Shown: positions 8,871 to 18,437 of the stretch, in pieces
Layout: each line of letters begins with the position of its first letter
Position numbering within the stretch: position 1 is the stretch's first letter
From: Gracilariopsis chorda
Lineage: Eukaryota; Rhodophyta; Florideophyceae; Gracilariales; Gracilariaceae
Length of the DNA: 24,431 nt
Assembly (NCBI GenBank): GCA_003194525.1
Contig: NBIV01000751.1
Coordinates: 1 to 24,431, forward strand
Direction: 5' to 3'
The notes under the pieces: model-generated
The model's input: the letters and a program-made list of their open reading frames with translations, nothing else
What the model was told of the DNA's origin: nothing
The model's database searches: none
Made by a program: the position numbers and the translations under genes

Positions 8871-9044
8871 CCACATTCCGTGGCAACATCCACTACTGTG
8901 GCCAACCGCCAATTGACCCAAAACCGTGTCCCACGTGTCCATACCCAGCGTAGTGGGGCGTAGTTCATATACACACTACACAACCGATAATATCGGGAAA
9001 ACAATCAAGTACCAAGAATCCCTCCCTGAGGGCGTTGCACTTCA

Positions 9045-9835
9045 GTGCAATGCCCGGAAGCGGGAGCGCACCGAAAGACGTTCGGGATCTTTCCTCGTTA
9101 GAGGTGAGCCCAGTTGGGTAGAGCCCTCCCAGGAGTGGCACGACTATGTCGGGTTGTAAGGCCAAGGCCACCCGTTGGGACTTGCGCAGGGAGGTTGAGG
9201 CAAGAATCGGGTATCCGCAGGAGCGTGTATGGGGTTGGTCGTCCTCTAGAGAGGTGAGGTTTCCACGTTAGTGACACGCGCGAACACGAGCCGTGGGTAG
9301 CGGGAAAGCCACCCTGTAAAGGTAAAAGTAAGGGGGAGCTGAGTCACGAGTGTCGTGACGAAGACTAAAGGCAGTGCCAGTAAATAAACCTTATGCAAGG
9401 CGAACACCAAGACAGCTGGAATAACAATCCAAATACTCGGGTCCTTTAGATAGGCAAGGGGGTTACACTTCCCGTACGCGACGGTGCTTCCCTCCAAAGA
9501 GGAGTAGAGAACACGCGAAGGCGGTGAGGTCTAGAGCCAATTCCCTAGGTTGGGGTCCCTTGTTGGGGAAGGTTTACTGGTGCAACGGCAACCCGCCAGC
9601 GCACTAAGTACTAACCATCCCAGAAATGGGTGTAAAAATAATAAATAGAATTAACTAAATAACTCCACTTTGGTAATTCATGCCCACTACTGCGGCCAAC
9701 TGCCAATTGACTCTTCCGTGTCCCACGTGTCAAATCCACCATTAGTGGTCGTAGTTCATGCAATGAGTACATTACCGAAACATTCGGAAAATCAACCAAG
9801 TACCAAGAATCCCTCTCTGAGTGCATTGCACTTCA
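9045..9835 (-). repeat. LTR B, diverged LTR of the same family
   Basis: Aligns along its whole length with LTR A in the same orientation, with shared blocks such as GGTAGAGCCCTCCCAG, GAAGGTTTACTGGTGC and CCTCCAA(G/A)GAGG, but with many substitutions and small indels. In element sense it starts TGAAGTGCAATGC at 9835 and stops at GCATTGCAC, lacking the last four or so bases (CACA) of LTR A, directly against LTR A's first base. No internal region follows it, so it is a solo LTR or a recombination remnant. It keeps most hairpins, several through compensatory changes. Confidence 0.82.
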
Positions 9836-12800
9836 TAAATACATGCACGTCCAGTGCTTATTCCAGCCTTGCATCCGTCCGCATGCTTCTATCGTTAAAT
9901 TCTGCGCGCACTCACGCTCTACATACCTGAGCCAAGGTTTGCTCACCAATTCTGCATCTGCTTCTGCTTTCTGTTCCCGGTCGGCTACTTTTGCGAACCT
10001 CAGTGCTTACTTCTGGCTCGTCCCTCTACGCCAAATAGTATTCCATTGTCCAGATCTGATGGTTTCTAGTGCTCCCGCTTCTGCTTTTGCTCTGCGCTCA
10101 CGATCCTCTTACGCCTTGTGTTTCTCTGCATACTTCCGCCCTGTGCTTTCAGTCTTCTCCGTCTTTCGCCCTGTGCTCTCTTATAATCTCGTCTAGCGCT
10201 TTTGCTCTCGCCTCCTACATGCGATCGCACTAGGTGCTTTCCCTGAACTCCGACTAATGCTTTTGCTTTTGCATTGCGTCCTTGCCCTTAAGCTTTCAAA
10301 CCCACCCTTGCTTTGACATCTTACACATGCAAAGCTAAGAACTCGACTTTTTGTTCCCCAGTGACCGTCAGTCAAGGAAATCGTTCCTGTTTCTCCCTCA
10401 TTTTCAGGTGAAGCAACACCACATGTGCAATATCGTCAACCCACTAGGAATACGCCAGGCTCCCAACGTTTGCGCATCGGAAAGCCATACTATAAGCATG
10501 AGTGGTCTCCTTGCCAGCTAGCTACTGCGCCGGTGCAGTATCGCACAGTTTGACAGTTTCTTCTGATTGGTCATCTTTTCTTTGGGTTTTACCTGTTTGG
10601 CATTGTGATTGACCGTACGAGCTAAATGTTCTTGAAATCCACCGTATTTTTGAACAACAGTTATCACTGGCTTGTTTGCATTCTAGATCGATCAATTGAA
10701 GCTTCTAGCTGCCACATATCGCAGTCATTGGAGGCTCCGCACAGAAGCCTCGAGGTAATATCCTCACCGCCCTTTCCTAGAATCAGAAGTTGGCACATCG
10801 CCTAGACTAGGAGTTAGAAAGCTGAGTACTGGTTGAGAATTGAAAAGAAGTCTTGAAATAATCCGGCGGCATTTAAGCACACCAGATAACTGGCTCAGCT
10901 GGGGCGTGACCTCCAAATCGTCGGTGACTGGGTGTATCATCGTTAGGCGTGAATTACAATGCTATTCCAGCACGCAAATCGGACCACGTTTGGCGACAAG
11001 GTAGCCAGAAGAGATCAGAGAAGGTAATCTGTTGAACACATATCTCTCTTTTGATAACATCCCCAGGACTTCTCATACGTTATACGCACCCTCGTTCTGG
11101 ATTGCACAGAACTTCGGCCCATCGTTGAAACCACATTTCATCGGAAGACTCATAGTCAGGGGCAATGCTTTCATGTTCAGGGGTTCTGAGATATCATCTC
11201 CCAACAGTGGCCCAGAACGTTTAACAAGGAAGGATCCCTCCCCTGGTAGGACAAAGATACAAAATGCTCATCTGCCACTTTACAGCTCTCTCGCCTCGAG
11301 CAGACTCGGCGATGGACATTGATAGAGACCAAGGAAGCTGACATATACCCCGACAAAAGTAGATCGCCTATTATTTCATACAGCAAATATACTTACGGAT
11401 CTCTGTAGAGCAATGCTTAGTTGCCGGTCCTCTGAGGGTCGTTTATCATGAAGGTGAAGTACGGAAATTGCATCTTTTCCAATCAGTTATGAGTGGATAA
11501 GTGGAAACTTTGGTGAAATTCAGCATGAATATTAGTTGCTGTTTTGTACCTCTACAGGTGTTCTTATGATATCTGGGATTATTGGACGCATGACCGGCTT
11601 GCAAGGTCTTTTCATCGCTAGTTTGATGCAAATGTGTCGTGTTGCGCCGTGCCCAGTCCTGCAGCTCAGCAACACGAGTGTGTGTACCAAACAAAGCATG
11701 GCGCACTACAGTGTTTAGTATTCATAGTCTGTCCTAGCCATTAGTACTGAAGAGAGAATGCCTCCACAGTTTCCCACTAAAGTAGAGGTAAGCTTCGACT
11801 CGGCTCTGTGCTTATCGCCTGTGGCAAGTGACCAATGACTCCTGGAGTCTCACCGAGTCCTGTTTTGGTAAACTCTCTCGCCCAGTATTTTGTAGGACCA
11901 CTGAAGTATTTTATCTGGTTGGTTCGCCCACTAATTATCTGCCAATACCGTTTTGGTTACTCTTGCTGTTGCGGGAACAGAGAGTTGTTTGACTCAGTAT
12001 GGCCTTTTTGAGCGATGGCCCTAGATGGAATTTTCGGAATAACAGTAGTGCACTTGGACAGTGGATGGCTGTAGTGGATGACGCACAGAAGCTAAATGGA
12101 TGCCATCGAGAGGTTTACGAATCTCTGTTTTTGGCCAATAATTGAGGTGTTCGAACTGAAGTTCCAAAGAGCGCGTGCGACACACAGATGGAGCGCTGAC
12201 CCTACACTTTGCATTCCGTTTATACTCCCACTGCAATGCTTTGAAAGTGGTCACAATGCATTCGCATTCTGTGCGACATCCAGAAAGCGAAACAAGTGCA
12301 ATGTTTTGTGCCAGAAGTGTCCATTTGGAAAATACACCGAGTTCTGCACGAAGGCAAATGGCGTGTGGGACCCTTGTATACTGCACTCCAACTGCACACC
12401 TCGAAGTGCATAAATGTCTTCTAGGGTGGCTAAATATGCATTACCTCACCATGAGGTCTCTTTCGCTTTCTCTAAGAATCACTGGGATGTTTTCTTTTTC
12501 CTTAGCCTATTCCTTTCGTTCTTCTTATGGATTCTCCTGGCTGAGGGCCAGTGCAAACTTGGATCTCAACGCCCTATCCACAGGTTTACCTATTCTTTGA
12601 TACCTTCTCGGCACGTATAGCCAGCCACTACCTCGTTCTTGAACCCAAATCCCATGTGGTGTGGAGGGCTCCATCGCCGAGTTTACATCGCAAGACGGCA
12701 AGGCCGCGAACCACTGGACAGAATCTTCCGTCCAGGTACATTGCCAGACAATCTCTTGGCAAGGTTTCGAGCATTACTCGTGCTCACCGAACCCGTCCAC

Positions 12801-12990
12801 ACCAATGGTACCACGCAAGCACGTAACTGATGAGACGTAACCCACCGATTGGAAATTTTGAGTATAATACAGAACCTTTGGTATACAACCCATTGTTCCT
12901 CCGTCTAAGTTACTAGAACGAAAATATTGAACAGTTTTAGAGTTGTGGACATAAAGTTAGTCCACACAGAAGAAATACAGCATATAATAT
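9836..12990. other. Intergenic DNA without a supportable gene
   Basis: No long open frame and no recognisable domain. From about 9930 to 10300 the plus strand is pyrimidine-rich with loosely repeated blocks such as CTTCTGCTTTTGCTCTGCGCTC broken into variants; its minus strand would read as broken Lys/Arg/Glu/Ala-rich peptide, perhaps a decayed charged or coiled-coil gene. At 12096-12413 a 105-codon plus frame is cysteine-rich in its last third (RKRNKCNVLCQKC, then EFC and PC), but I cannot tie it to a family. The hairpin array stops at 9835. Composition is more AT-rich than the element. Confidence 0.5.
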
Positions 12991-13002
12991 AAACTAGACC
13001 TG

Positions 13003-13200
13003 TTGCAAAATTTAAGAACTTTATCGTTTAATGATGCTGAAAGCATCAACAAACACATTTTCGAGCTGGAAACATCTTGCTTGGAACTGGTCCAATTTTG
13101 TGATCCACTGACGGAAAAAGAACAATCTGCCACTCTGTACCGCACTATAAGCGACATACGCATAGACATAACACTACAGGCACACGCTACGAATATGTAG
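13003..13200 (+). pseudogene. copia Gag fragment
   Basis: 65 codons reading LRTLSFNDAESINKHIFELE, then LVQFCDPLTEKEQSATLYRT. This matches the UBN2/copia gag pattern of a helical segment with a conserved H-x-F-x-x-L and 'DPL(T/S)EK' block. The frame ends at a TAG at 13198-13200, well short of a full gag, and no CCHC knuckle is seen downstream. Very likely a relic. Confidence 0.65.
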
Positions 13201-14169
13201 TAAGACGAAGTAGTATCAACCGTTCGTTCTGAGATGAATCGTCGGACTCGCGTAGCCTCTCACTATTCACTAAGTACTAAAAGTGAACAATACAGACAGC
13301 GGTCACCCATAACTTACAGCGAAACGTTCTACCATTCGGAGCATGCAACCCTCCCGAAGTACAAAAGCAGGATTCTAGTGCCAGAATAATGGACGAACTG
13401 GACATATCCGTTCCCAAGTGCTGATCACGAAAGAAAAGCACTAGCAATAACTGGAAACAACATTTCCACCGTAATGCTAAGTGAAATGAAAACTATCATG
13501 AGGACCGGAACAAGAACCTAAACAGAAAGTGGGAAACGAACCATACTTCCTATCAGCGCAACACAATACAATCATATAATAATCGTGACAAAGTCAATCG
13601 AAGCGTAGCTCCATACCGAGTTCTTATTTCCATTGGAATTGCAAGTATACACTATAATAGGCAAATACACAAATGGCTATATTCATGTGCCAGTCATGTC
13701 TTTGTCAAAGAAAAGGATTTGTTTTAGGACTATCAATCCATGACACCACAGACGGTAAAACACTGCGACCATATGTCTGATATCGCATGATTTGGTAAAA
13801 TCAAACAGCCCCGTGGAAACAGTTTACTGTTACCCACAGAACATACGCCACTCTTCGACTCTAACTCGTAACCCTATCGGATCTTTTAGGGCATGTAAAC
13901 TTGCAATTATCTAACAGCTAACGTTCCCAAGGTTCATCACCAACGACTGTTCTTCTGTTCAAGAGCTTTATCAGTCTACACCAAGGTTTAGAGTTTATCC
14001 GTTTCCAATTCTGGAGCTTCACGCTCGGGCACGAACGAAGTCAAACTTTTCAGACAACACTGCAAAGGACTGGTATATGCAAACTTGGGCACAGCGGTTG
14101 CGATAGGTTGTCATCGTGCATTGAGGAATGCGATAGGGTTCCCAAACTCTCTTCAAGAGAAATAAAAAT

Positions 14170-14695
14170 GTCTTTTGCACTCCATGCCTAGATGTCGGTA
14201 CTAAACGCATTTCACTCATACAGTTCCAGTCAGTTGCAGAAAAGAAATTGGAGGAACCACACTCGGACCTCACCGGCCTCATAACTCCGAGCTCGATACA
14301 AAGATCCACTAAATTCAGGTACTTATCGATGACAACAAAAGGGTAGGAGCGATCTAGGTTCTCGATACGAAGACTCAGTTTCCAATTCATGATGTTGTAA
14401 GAACTCTCGCACAGGGCATAAACTATCTGTAAACCGAATATACTGCGTCCAGTTTGGCTTGGCCGGTGGAAAATGGTCATATGACTTCGTCACCTTTGCT
14501 ATCGAGATCTCGATGACACTCAAATTTACTCCATATTATGCATATCACTCAAATGGTGTGGCAGTGAACATCATCGGGGACTTGTGGAAGATAGCGCAGA
14601 CTTTCCTACTTGCTTCAAAGTTACCAATAAAACTAAGCAAGGAACGCATTTCACATGCTATGTACTTAAGGGACTGCCTCCTAAATCACTAAGTA
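14170..14695 (+). pseudogene. copia integrase fragment
   Basis: From 14170 the frame gives FCTPCLDVGTKRISL (the CxxC of the zinc module), then EEPHSDLTGLITPSS, the first catalytic Asp (14266-14268) of copia integrases, and KFRYLSMTTKG, which matches the KYFLTFIDDYSR region with its residues eroded. In another frame 14459-14692 gives YYAYHSNGVAVNIIGDL, equivalent to the QNGVAERxNR block, where the catalytic Glu position is Val, followed by AQTFLLASKLP and AMYLRDCL. The core is therefore split and inactive. Confidence 0.65.
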
Positions 14696-15220
14696 CGAGT
14701 AAAGGTTCCTTTTGCAGTACTATTCGCATGAAAGCCTGATTTTACCAACATTCTAAAAGTTCGCACAGCAAGGAACATGCGTACATATATCGGTCCGAGA
14801 CTTTAGTGAAAAACAAGCTCCTATCTCGTTTCGTAACAGGTCATTTTTTGGGATGAATAGCTTACAATCCTTTTTGTTGCTCCACGTTCCCAGGATGGAA
14901 ACAGTAATAAAGTGCTGCTAGGCATAATTCAAAGTAAACGAAGTCTCTTCAATCCATTAATGAAAGCAGAGAATTCCCGTTCTTTTGAGGTCACGAAAGC
15001 GAGCGAGAGATGTTAAGAGATGATGAAGAGCATTTGGAAGTCCCTATAGCACATTTTCTTGTTTCCAACTCTCGCTCTAAAGAGCTAAAGTATGACGGGA
15101 GAAACCCTAAGCGCATTGAAGAATCAAAATTTGAGCCCGAAATGACGGACGCAATCGAAAGAAAATAAACCACTCTAGTGCAACGAAGAAACGTTCGTAT
15201 TTGCAGATTGAAAACCAATT

Positions 15221-15720
15221 ATGAAGCCCCAATCATGGCTTTGGACATGTTTAGCAAACTATGTAAATTATAAGCCACTCCAGTCGATCCCAAAGCATGC
15301 TGTGGAGCACAAGGCTCTATTATGTCTCTATTTAGACATCAAACGCGACAATATGTACGCGCCTGGTACCCTACTAGAGACTGTCTGTCTTATCCTCAAA
15401 AAAGCCGCAACCCAGTCTTTAATCTTGGAGGAGGTGGGCATAAGCAACGCCTACTGTCGCGCAGATCTCAACAAAATCTTGATAGTAGAACAATCGCAAA
15501 ACCCCACTGGATCACGGTTTTTCGGTAATACCTTTGGTACTCACGTTCCTCTACAAGACACGTACTTCTGGGCGGGTAAAGCAATCGCTATGATCCAGGA
15601 ACTATTACGAATACGATTCAAAAAATCTAGTAACGATGGGGACCTTTACATATAGCTGTCTTCAAGTGGTGATCTCACACTAATAGTGGTCGTGGATGAC
15701 ATCTTCGGGTCATGAGAATT
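15221..15720 (+). pseudogene. copia reverse transcriptase fragment
   Basis: The frame reads LLETVCLILKKAATQSL, then VGISNAYCRADLNKILIVEQ, the copia finger/palm segment (usual form DVxxAFLNxxLxExIYxxQP), in which the catalytic Asp position has become Gly. Further on come RFKKSSNDGDLYI, a TAG at 15653-15655, and after it LTLIVVVVDDIFGS, with the paired Asp (15695-15700) of the YVDD box kept but Tyr changed to Val. A TGA ends the frame directly after. A recognisable but inactive RT. Confidence 0.7.
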
Positions 15721-15857
15721 GTGGTTTCTACGTAATGGTTTTCATAGCAGTGATGCAGAAATTGTTCGACGTCAATCTTCTCGGAGAAGCGTAGTATTTC
15801 AATGACCTTGACTTAGAGAGGGTTGCAAAGGGCATCAGCGTCCGTCAGAATAGGTAA

Positions 15858-16640
15858 GTGGAAAGCATCTGGAAAGAAAATTGGCTCAGCACATTGAAAC
15901 AGGGCTGGGATACTATTGCCTTCTCTAACCAATTTTGCTGGCCGTGGAAAGGACGAACCCCGAATGAACCCATCATTCACAACCACTATCTTCAAATGGT
16001 CGGAAACTTGATGTGCTTCTCCATCTCATCCACGCCGGTCATACTGTTTGCAGCATCTATTACATCAAGAAACATCCTTCACCCCTACATTAATTATTTG
16101 GGACTTTGGATTGAAGTACTTAGGTACTTGAATGGTGACAGAGAGTCTTTGACTATTCTTTCCCGCAAATACGATTGCACCAATGGAAGCATGTTGCAAT
16201 ACGGATTGGGCTGGTTGTCGGTAGACAAGGAAGATTGCAAATGGAGTATTGATCAATGTGAATGAATCACACTTTGACTACTATAATGCGAACTCTTGTT
16301 CCGTTGTAGTCTGGACAACCGGAGTATACTGCATTTTTGTATTGCGGTAAAGCTCTTACGTAGTTGCGAAGATTTTTCTGAAATTTTGCGCAACGAAACA
16401 GTTCTAGGGGATGAATCTGAAATGCACCCAATATTTATATTTGCGGATGCTTCGATTAAGTTTTCTATAGCGCAGAATCCAATGGTTTCTGAAAGAAAGA
16501 GGCGTATTGCTCTTAAGATTCCGATTCCTTATGTCAAAGAAATTGGGGACATCTAATTTCTGAATGTCAAAGGAATAAAAACTGAAGCACAAGCTGATGA
16601 TTTCTTTACAAAGTTGGTCTCTTACAACATTTTCAAATGA
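15858..16640 (+). pseudogene. copia RNase H region fragment
   Basis: The first frame holds YLQMVGNLMCFSIS and WIEVLRYLNGDRES, the RT-RNase H connection blocks (usual forms YRxxVGSLxYL and VLRYLKGT). The second frame, 16296-16556, holds a RNase H-like stretch ending IFADASIKFSIAQNP and RRIALKIPIPYVKE, corresponding to the DNxxAxxLAxNP and RTKHIDxRYHFxRE blocks. A TAA at 16554-16556 interrupts, and the same frame resumes with KTEAQADDFFTKLV to a TGA at 16638-16640, the usual copia pol ending. Confidence 0.7.
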
Positions 16641-17776
16641 GTGTTATAGATTTGTGGCTTGATACCCCAAACATTGTGAACAATGAATTTCCGTATCTTT
16701 TGTCAATAATGCTTATCTTGTTTGTTCCTATATTCTATGTTGTCTTGTTTTGTCTCTTAGTGTAGTAGAATACTATGTTCCTTAGTTAGCTGGATTAGTA
16801 GTCAAATGAAGGGTAGTAGTGGCAGAGAGACAGCCACTCGGGTGACAGTCCACAGAATACACTGGTGCCACGGGCACCAAGTGACCACGAGGCGCAGTGG
16901 GCGGGCGCTATCTCAACTCCCTACAGGTCGGGAGAAAGGTAGCGACGGCTTCGAGGCGTTTAGCGTCCACTGGCTGCATACGGCAGCAAGAAGACTGCGG
17001 TGGTGCTTGCCTTTACCTTCGGAGATCGGCTGCAGTCGAGCCAACCTATATGTTGATGAGGCGCTCTGACTTCCGGGAACTATCCTATAAAGTTAACTAA
17101 AACTATTACGTATTAAAACCTAAGGCCACAGTACCTTGGCACTTGAAATGCCTCCTGGTATCTTCTTCATCAGCATAAAGCTTGGCAACGTGGAACGTTT
17201 GGGCCAGCAATGTTCCGATTTCTGTCAGCTCAGATCCGAGATTCTTTCACATTACCTTACCTGCCTACTGGTCATTTTCCTACAGACCTCCTTCCTTAAG
17301 ATTCGAAGTCCCGTCGGCCGCCTCTTCTTCATGGGAAGTACCATTTCTTTTTCCTCTGGCGTCCTTCCGCTCTATAGAGACGTTGTGCTTTTGTCCTCAT
17401 TCCAGCGTTGGCCAACCGTCCCCTGGTTAAAAGAAATGACAGTTCAGCCCTCCCGTAGGGGCTACGGCAACCGTACCATTGTGCTTGCATTTGGTTGCTT
17501 TTCTGGTAAGTGGAACGTGGCCGCTACCATACCATTGTTCGCCTGTGAGAGTACCTCATCTTCCAAGGAACGTCAACCTCGGGTCGCTCTCCATGCTTCT
17601 CCATTCTGCCGACCCCTTGCGCCGGAGTTTGAACTTCACCCCGGGATGCTTCTTCCTGTTGTACCTAACTTCTCCCCGCACCGTCGCGGTGCATACATCT
17701 TTTCGCGCCCCTTTGGTAGATCTAAATGCATTCCCCTATCCTTTCAGGTTTTGGACTGTCGGGTTCCCCTGGCGCC
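16641..17776. other. Non-coding stretch between the copia relic and a gag-like ORF
   Basis: 16641-16800 is AT-rich and may include the decayed copia 3' end. 16806-17070 turns GC-rich without a recognisable protein. 17110-17776 is pyrimidine-rich and may be the LTR or leader of the element whose gag-like ORF begins at 17777, but I could not find LTR ends or a primer site. Only two strong hairpins occur (about 17454-17468 and 17680-17694), unlike the dense array in elements A, B and C. Confidence 0.4.
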
Positions 17777-18046
17777 ATGTCCGCTCCTTTGGTGCCTCCC
17801 CCTACTTCTGCGCCGGTCATTCCTGAGGCCATTACTATGGCTTATGATGACCTGAAGAACGTCTGCTCGTCTGTTGGTATCTTTGAACCCACTGGCATAG
17901 TGGAGGCTCTCCATGCTGCCCTTTCATTGGTTCGCCGGGCTTTACGGTACGACTTGCTGGTTCAACGCAACCAAGAGGTTAAGGACGCGTTATTGACCAT
18001 CTTGGAGGGTACCTCCAAGGTGTTATCAGAACGCGTCGCGACGTAA
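17777..18046 (+). CDS. Short gag-like N-terminal ORF of unknown family
   Basis: ATG at 17777, TAA at 18044-18046, 89 codons. It begins MSAPLVPPPTSAPVIPEA, a Pro/Ser/Ala-rich leader, followed by a helical amphipathic segment (DDLKNVCSSVG, VEALHAALSLVRRAL, QEVKDALLTILEGTSKVLSE). Such a Pro-rich start before a coiled-coil-like region is typical of gypsy gag N-termini, and the gypsy integrase relic nearby on the opposite strand fits retroelement debris. There is no gag core or zinc knuckle after the stop, so it is either truncated or a separate small protein. Identification is inference. Confidence 0.45.
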   Translation: MSAPLVPPPTSAPVIPEAITMAYDDLKNVCSSVGIFEPTGIVEALHAALSLVRRALRYDLLVQRNQEVKDALLTILEGTSKVLSERVAT

Positions 18047-18437
18047 CTGGACAACTGTCTCTGCCTAAACCTTTCGGACACGGAGTAATCGGGTTGTGCG
18101 TCGTGCAACTCGGCGCAGATTCCATCTCGTTAGCGCGCCCGCACTGGGTCTCCTCAACCAGCAGCGTTGTCCTAGTGGTCGTCGTTTTGGGTAAAGACCT
18201 CCAGTAAACTCCTCTGATGTTCACTTGTGGCCCTTACGCGTCTACGTGTACCTGTGATCCCTCTCGTACCGACGTTATTGGTCTCGGGCGTTTCGTTCAG
18301 CAGGTCGACTTTGACACAAGTCCTTGGGTTGTTGGTGCGTTTTTTCTGTAGATTAGCCGTTTGCGCCTCGTTCCGATGGTTTGTAACCTCAACGGCCCAG
18401 CGACCTCGGAGTTATAGGCGGATCCAGTCAGAAATCG
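18047..18437. other. Unassigned stretch
   Basis: Follows the gag-like ORF. A plus frame of about 180 codons from 18227 passes through but has no domain I recognise and overlaps the minus-strand chromodomain relic, so I treat it as incidental. The junction between the plus-strand gag-like piece and the minus-strand integrase piece must lie here. Confidence 0.4.

Larger units (their letters stand above)
1..9044 (-). mobile_element. Ty3/gypsy chromovirus-type retrotransposon, copy A (5' LTR to window edge)
   Basis: In the element's sense (minus strand) the order is LTR (9044-8238), primer binding site (8234-8213), gag (8132-5958), pol in the order protease, reverse transcriptase, RNase H, integrase, chromodomain (6027-359), then a terminal region with a convergent plus-strand frame (2-166). 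This PR-RT-RH-IN order defines Ty3/gypsy, and the chromodomain places it among chromovirus-like elements. No sequence matching the LTR start occurs at 1-358, so the 3' LTR must lie outside the window or be lost. Gag is intact but pol has multiple lesions, so this copy is probably not autonomous unless the lesions are assembly errors. Short hairpins continue to base 1, suggesting the element reaches at least the window edge. Confidence 0.9.
8238..9044 (-). repeat. LTR A, 5' LTR of element A (807 bp)
   Basis: In element sense it begins TGAAGTGCAACG at 9044 and ends CCACA at 8238, giving TG...CA termini, followed by AAG and the primer site. It matches LTR C (21874-22681, 808 bp) in inverted orientation with only scattered differences. 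It holds an AT-rich tract (8841-8870), a 10-bp stem-loop (8787-8811) and about 28 short hairpins. It abuts LTR B at 9044/9045. Confidence 0.88.
1..9835. repeat. Dense array of short perfect hairpins across element A and LTR B
   Basis: Small inverted repeats occur about every 22-23 bp through LTRs, leader, coding regions and the terminal region. Stems are 4-6 bp, loops 2-6 nt, and most start CC and end GG. Examples in LTR A: 8289-8300, 8337-8347, 8359-8370, 8372-8382, 8411-8422, 8431-8442, 8450-8461, 8491-8503, 8513-8524, 8545-8558, 8568-8578, 8591-8602, 8610-8622, 8636-8647, 8679-8691, 8698-8709. In the terminal region: 7-17, 55-66, 78-89, 135-147. In the pol region, read on plus: CCTGC-ATG-GCAGG near 4333, CCTGT-CTG-ACAGG near 4370, and a 7-bp stem GATTGAG/CTCAATC near 4577-4594. 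The flanking DNA from 9836 on lacks this density. Function unknown; see findings. Confidence 0.85.
13000..16640 (+). mobile_element. Degenerate Ty1/copia retrotransposon
   Basis: Fragments of gag, integrase, reverse transcriptase and RNase H follow in that order on the plus strand, the integrase-before-RT order that defines Ty1/copia. Every domain carries stops and frameshifts and several catalytic positions are altered. I could not delimit LTRs: the AT-rich sequence at 12840-12990 and at 16641-16800 are the places where they should be, but I saw no convincing long match between them. Stretches between fragments (13201-14169, 14696-15220) show no clear motif and are presumably decayed gag/protease and integrase C-terminus. 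Confidence 0.75.

Noticed and set aside
8238..9044. CRISPR-like regular palindromic repeats
   Set aside because: The palindromes differ in sequence from one to the next, lie inside coding regions, and there are no identical repeats or cas genes.
9930..10300. Tandem repeat array
   Set aside because: Blocks are similar in composition, but unit length and alignment are not consistent enough to call a tandem repeat.
12096..12413. Cysteine-rich ORF as a receptor-like or transposase C-terminal protein
   Set aside because: Cys spacing does not fit a family I can name, and there is no signal peptide or supporting neighbour.
12414..12620. Possible membrane protein with a Phe/Leu-rich segment
   Set aside because: Short frame over a pyrimidine-rich stretch; hydrophobicity follows from T-rich codons.
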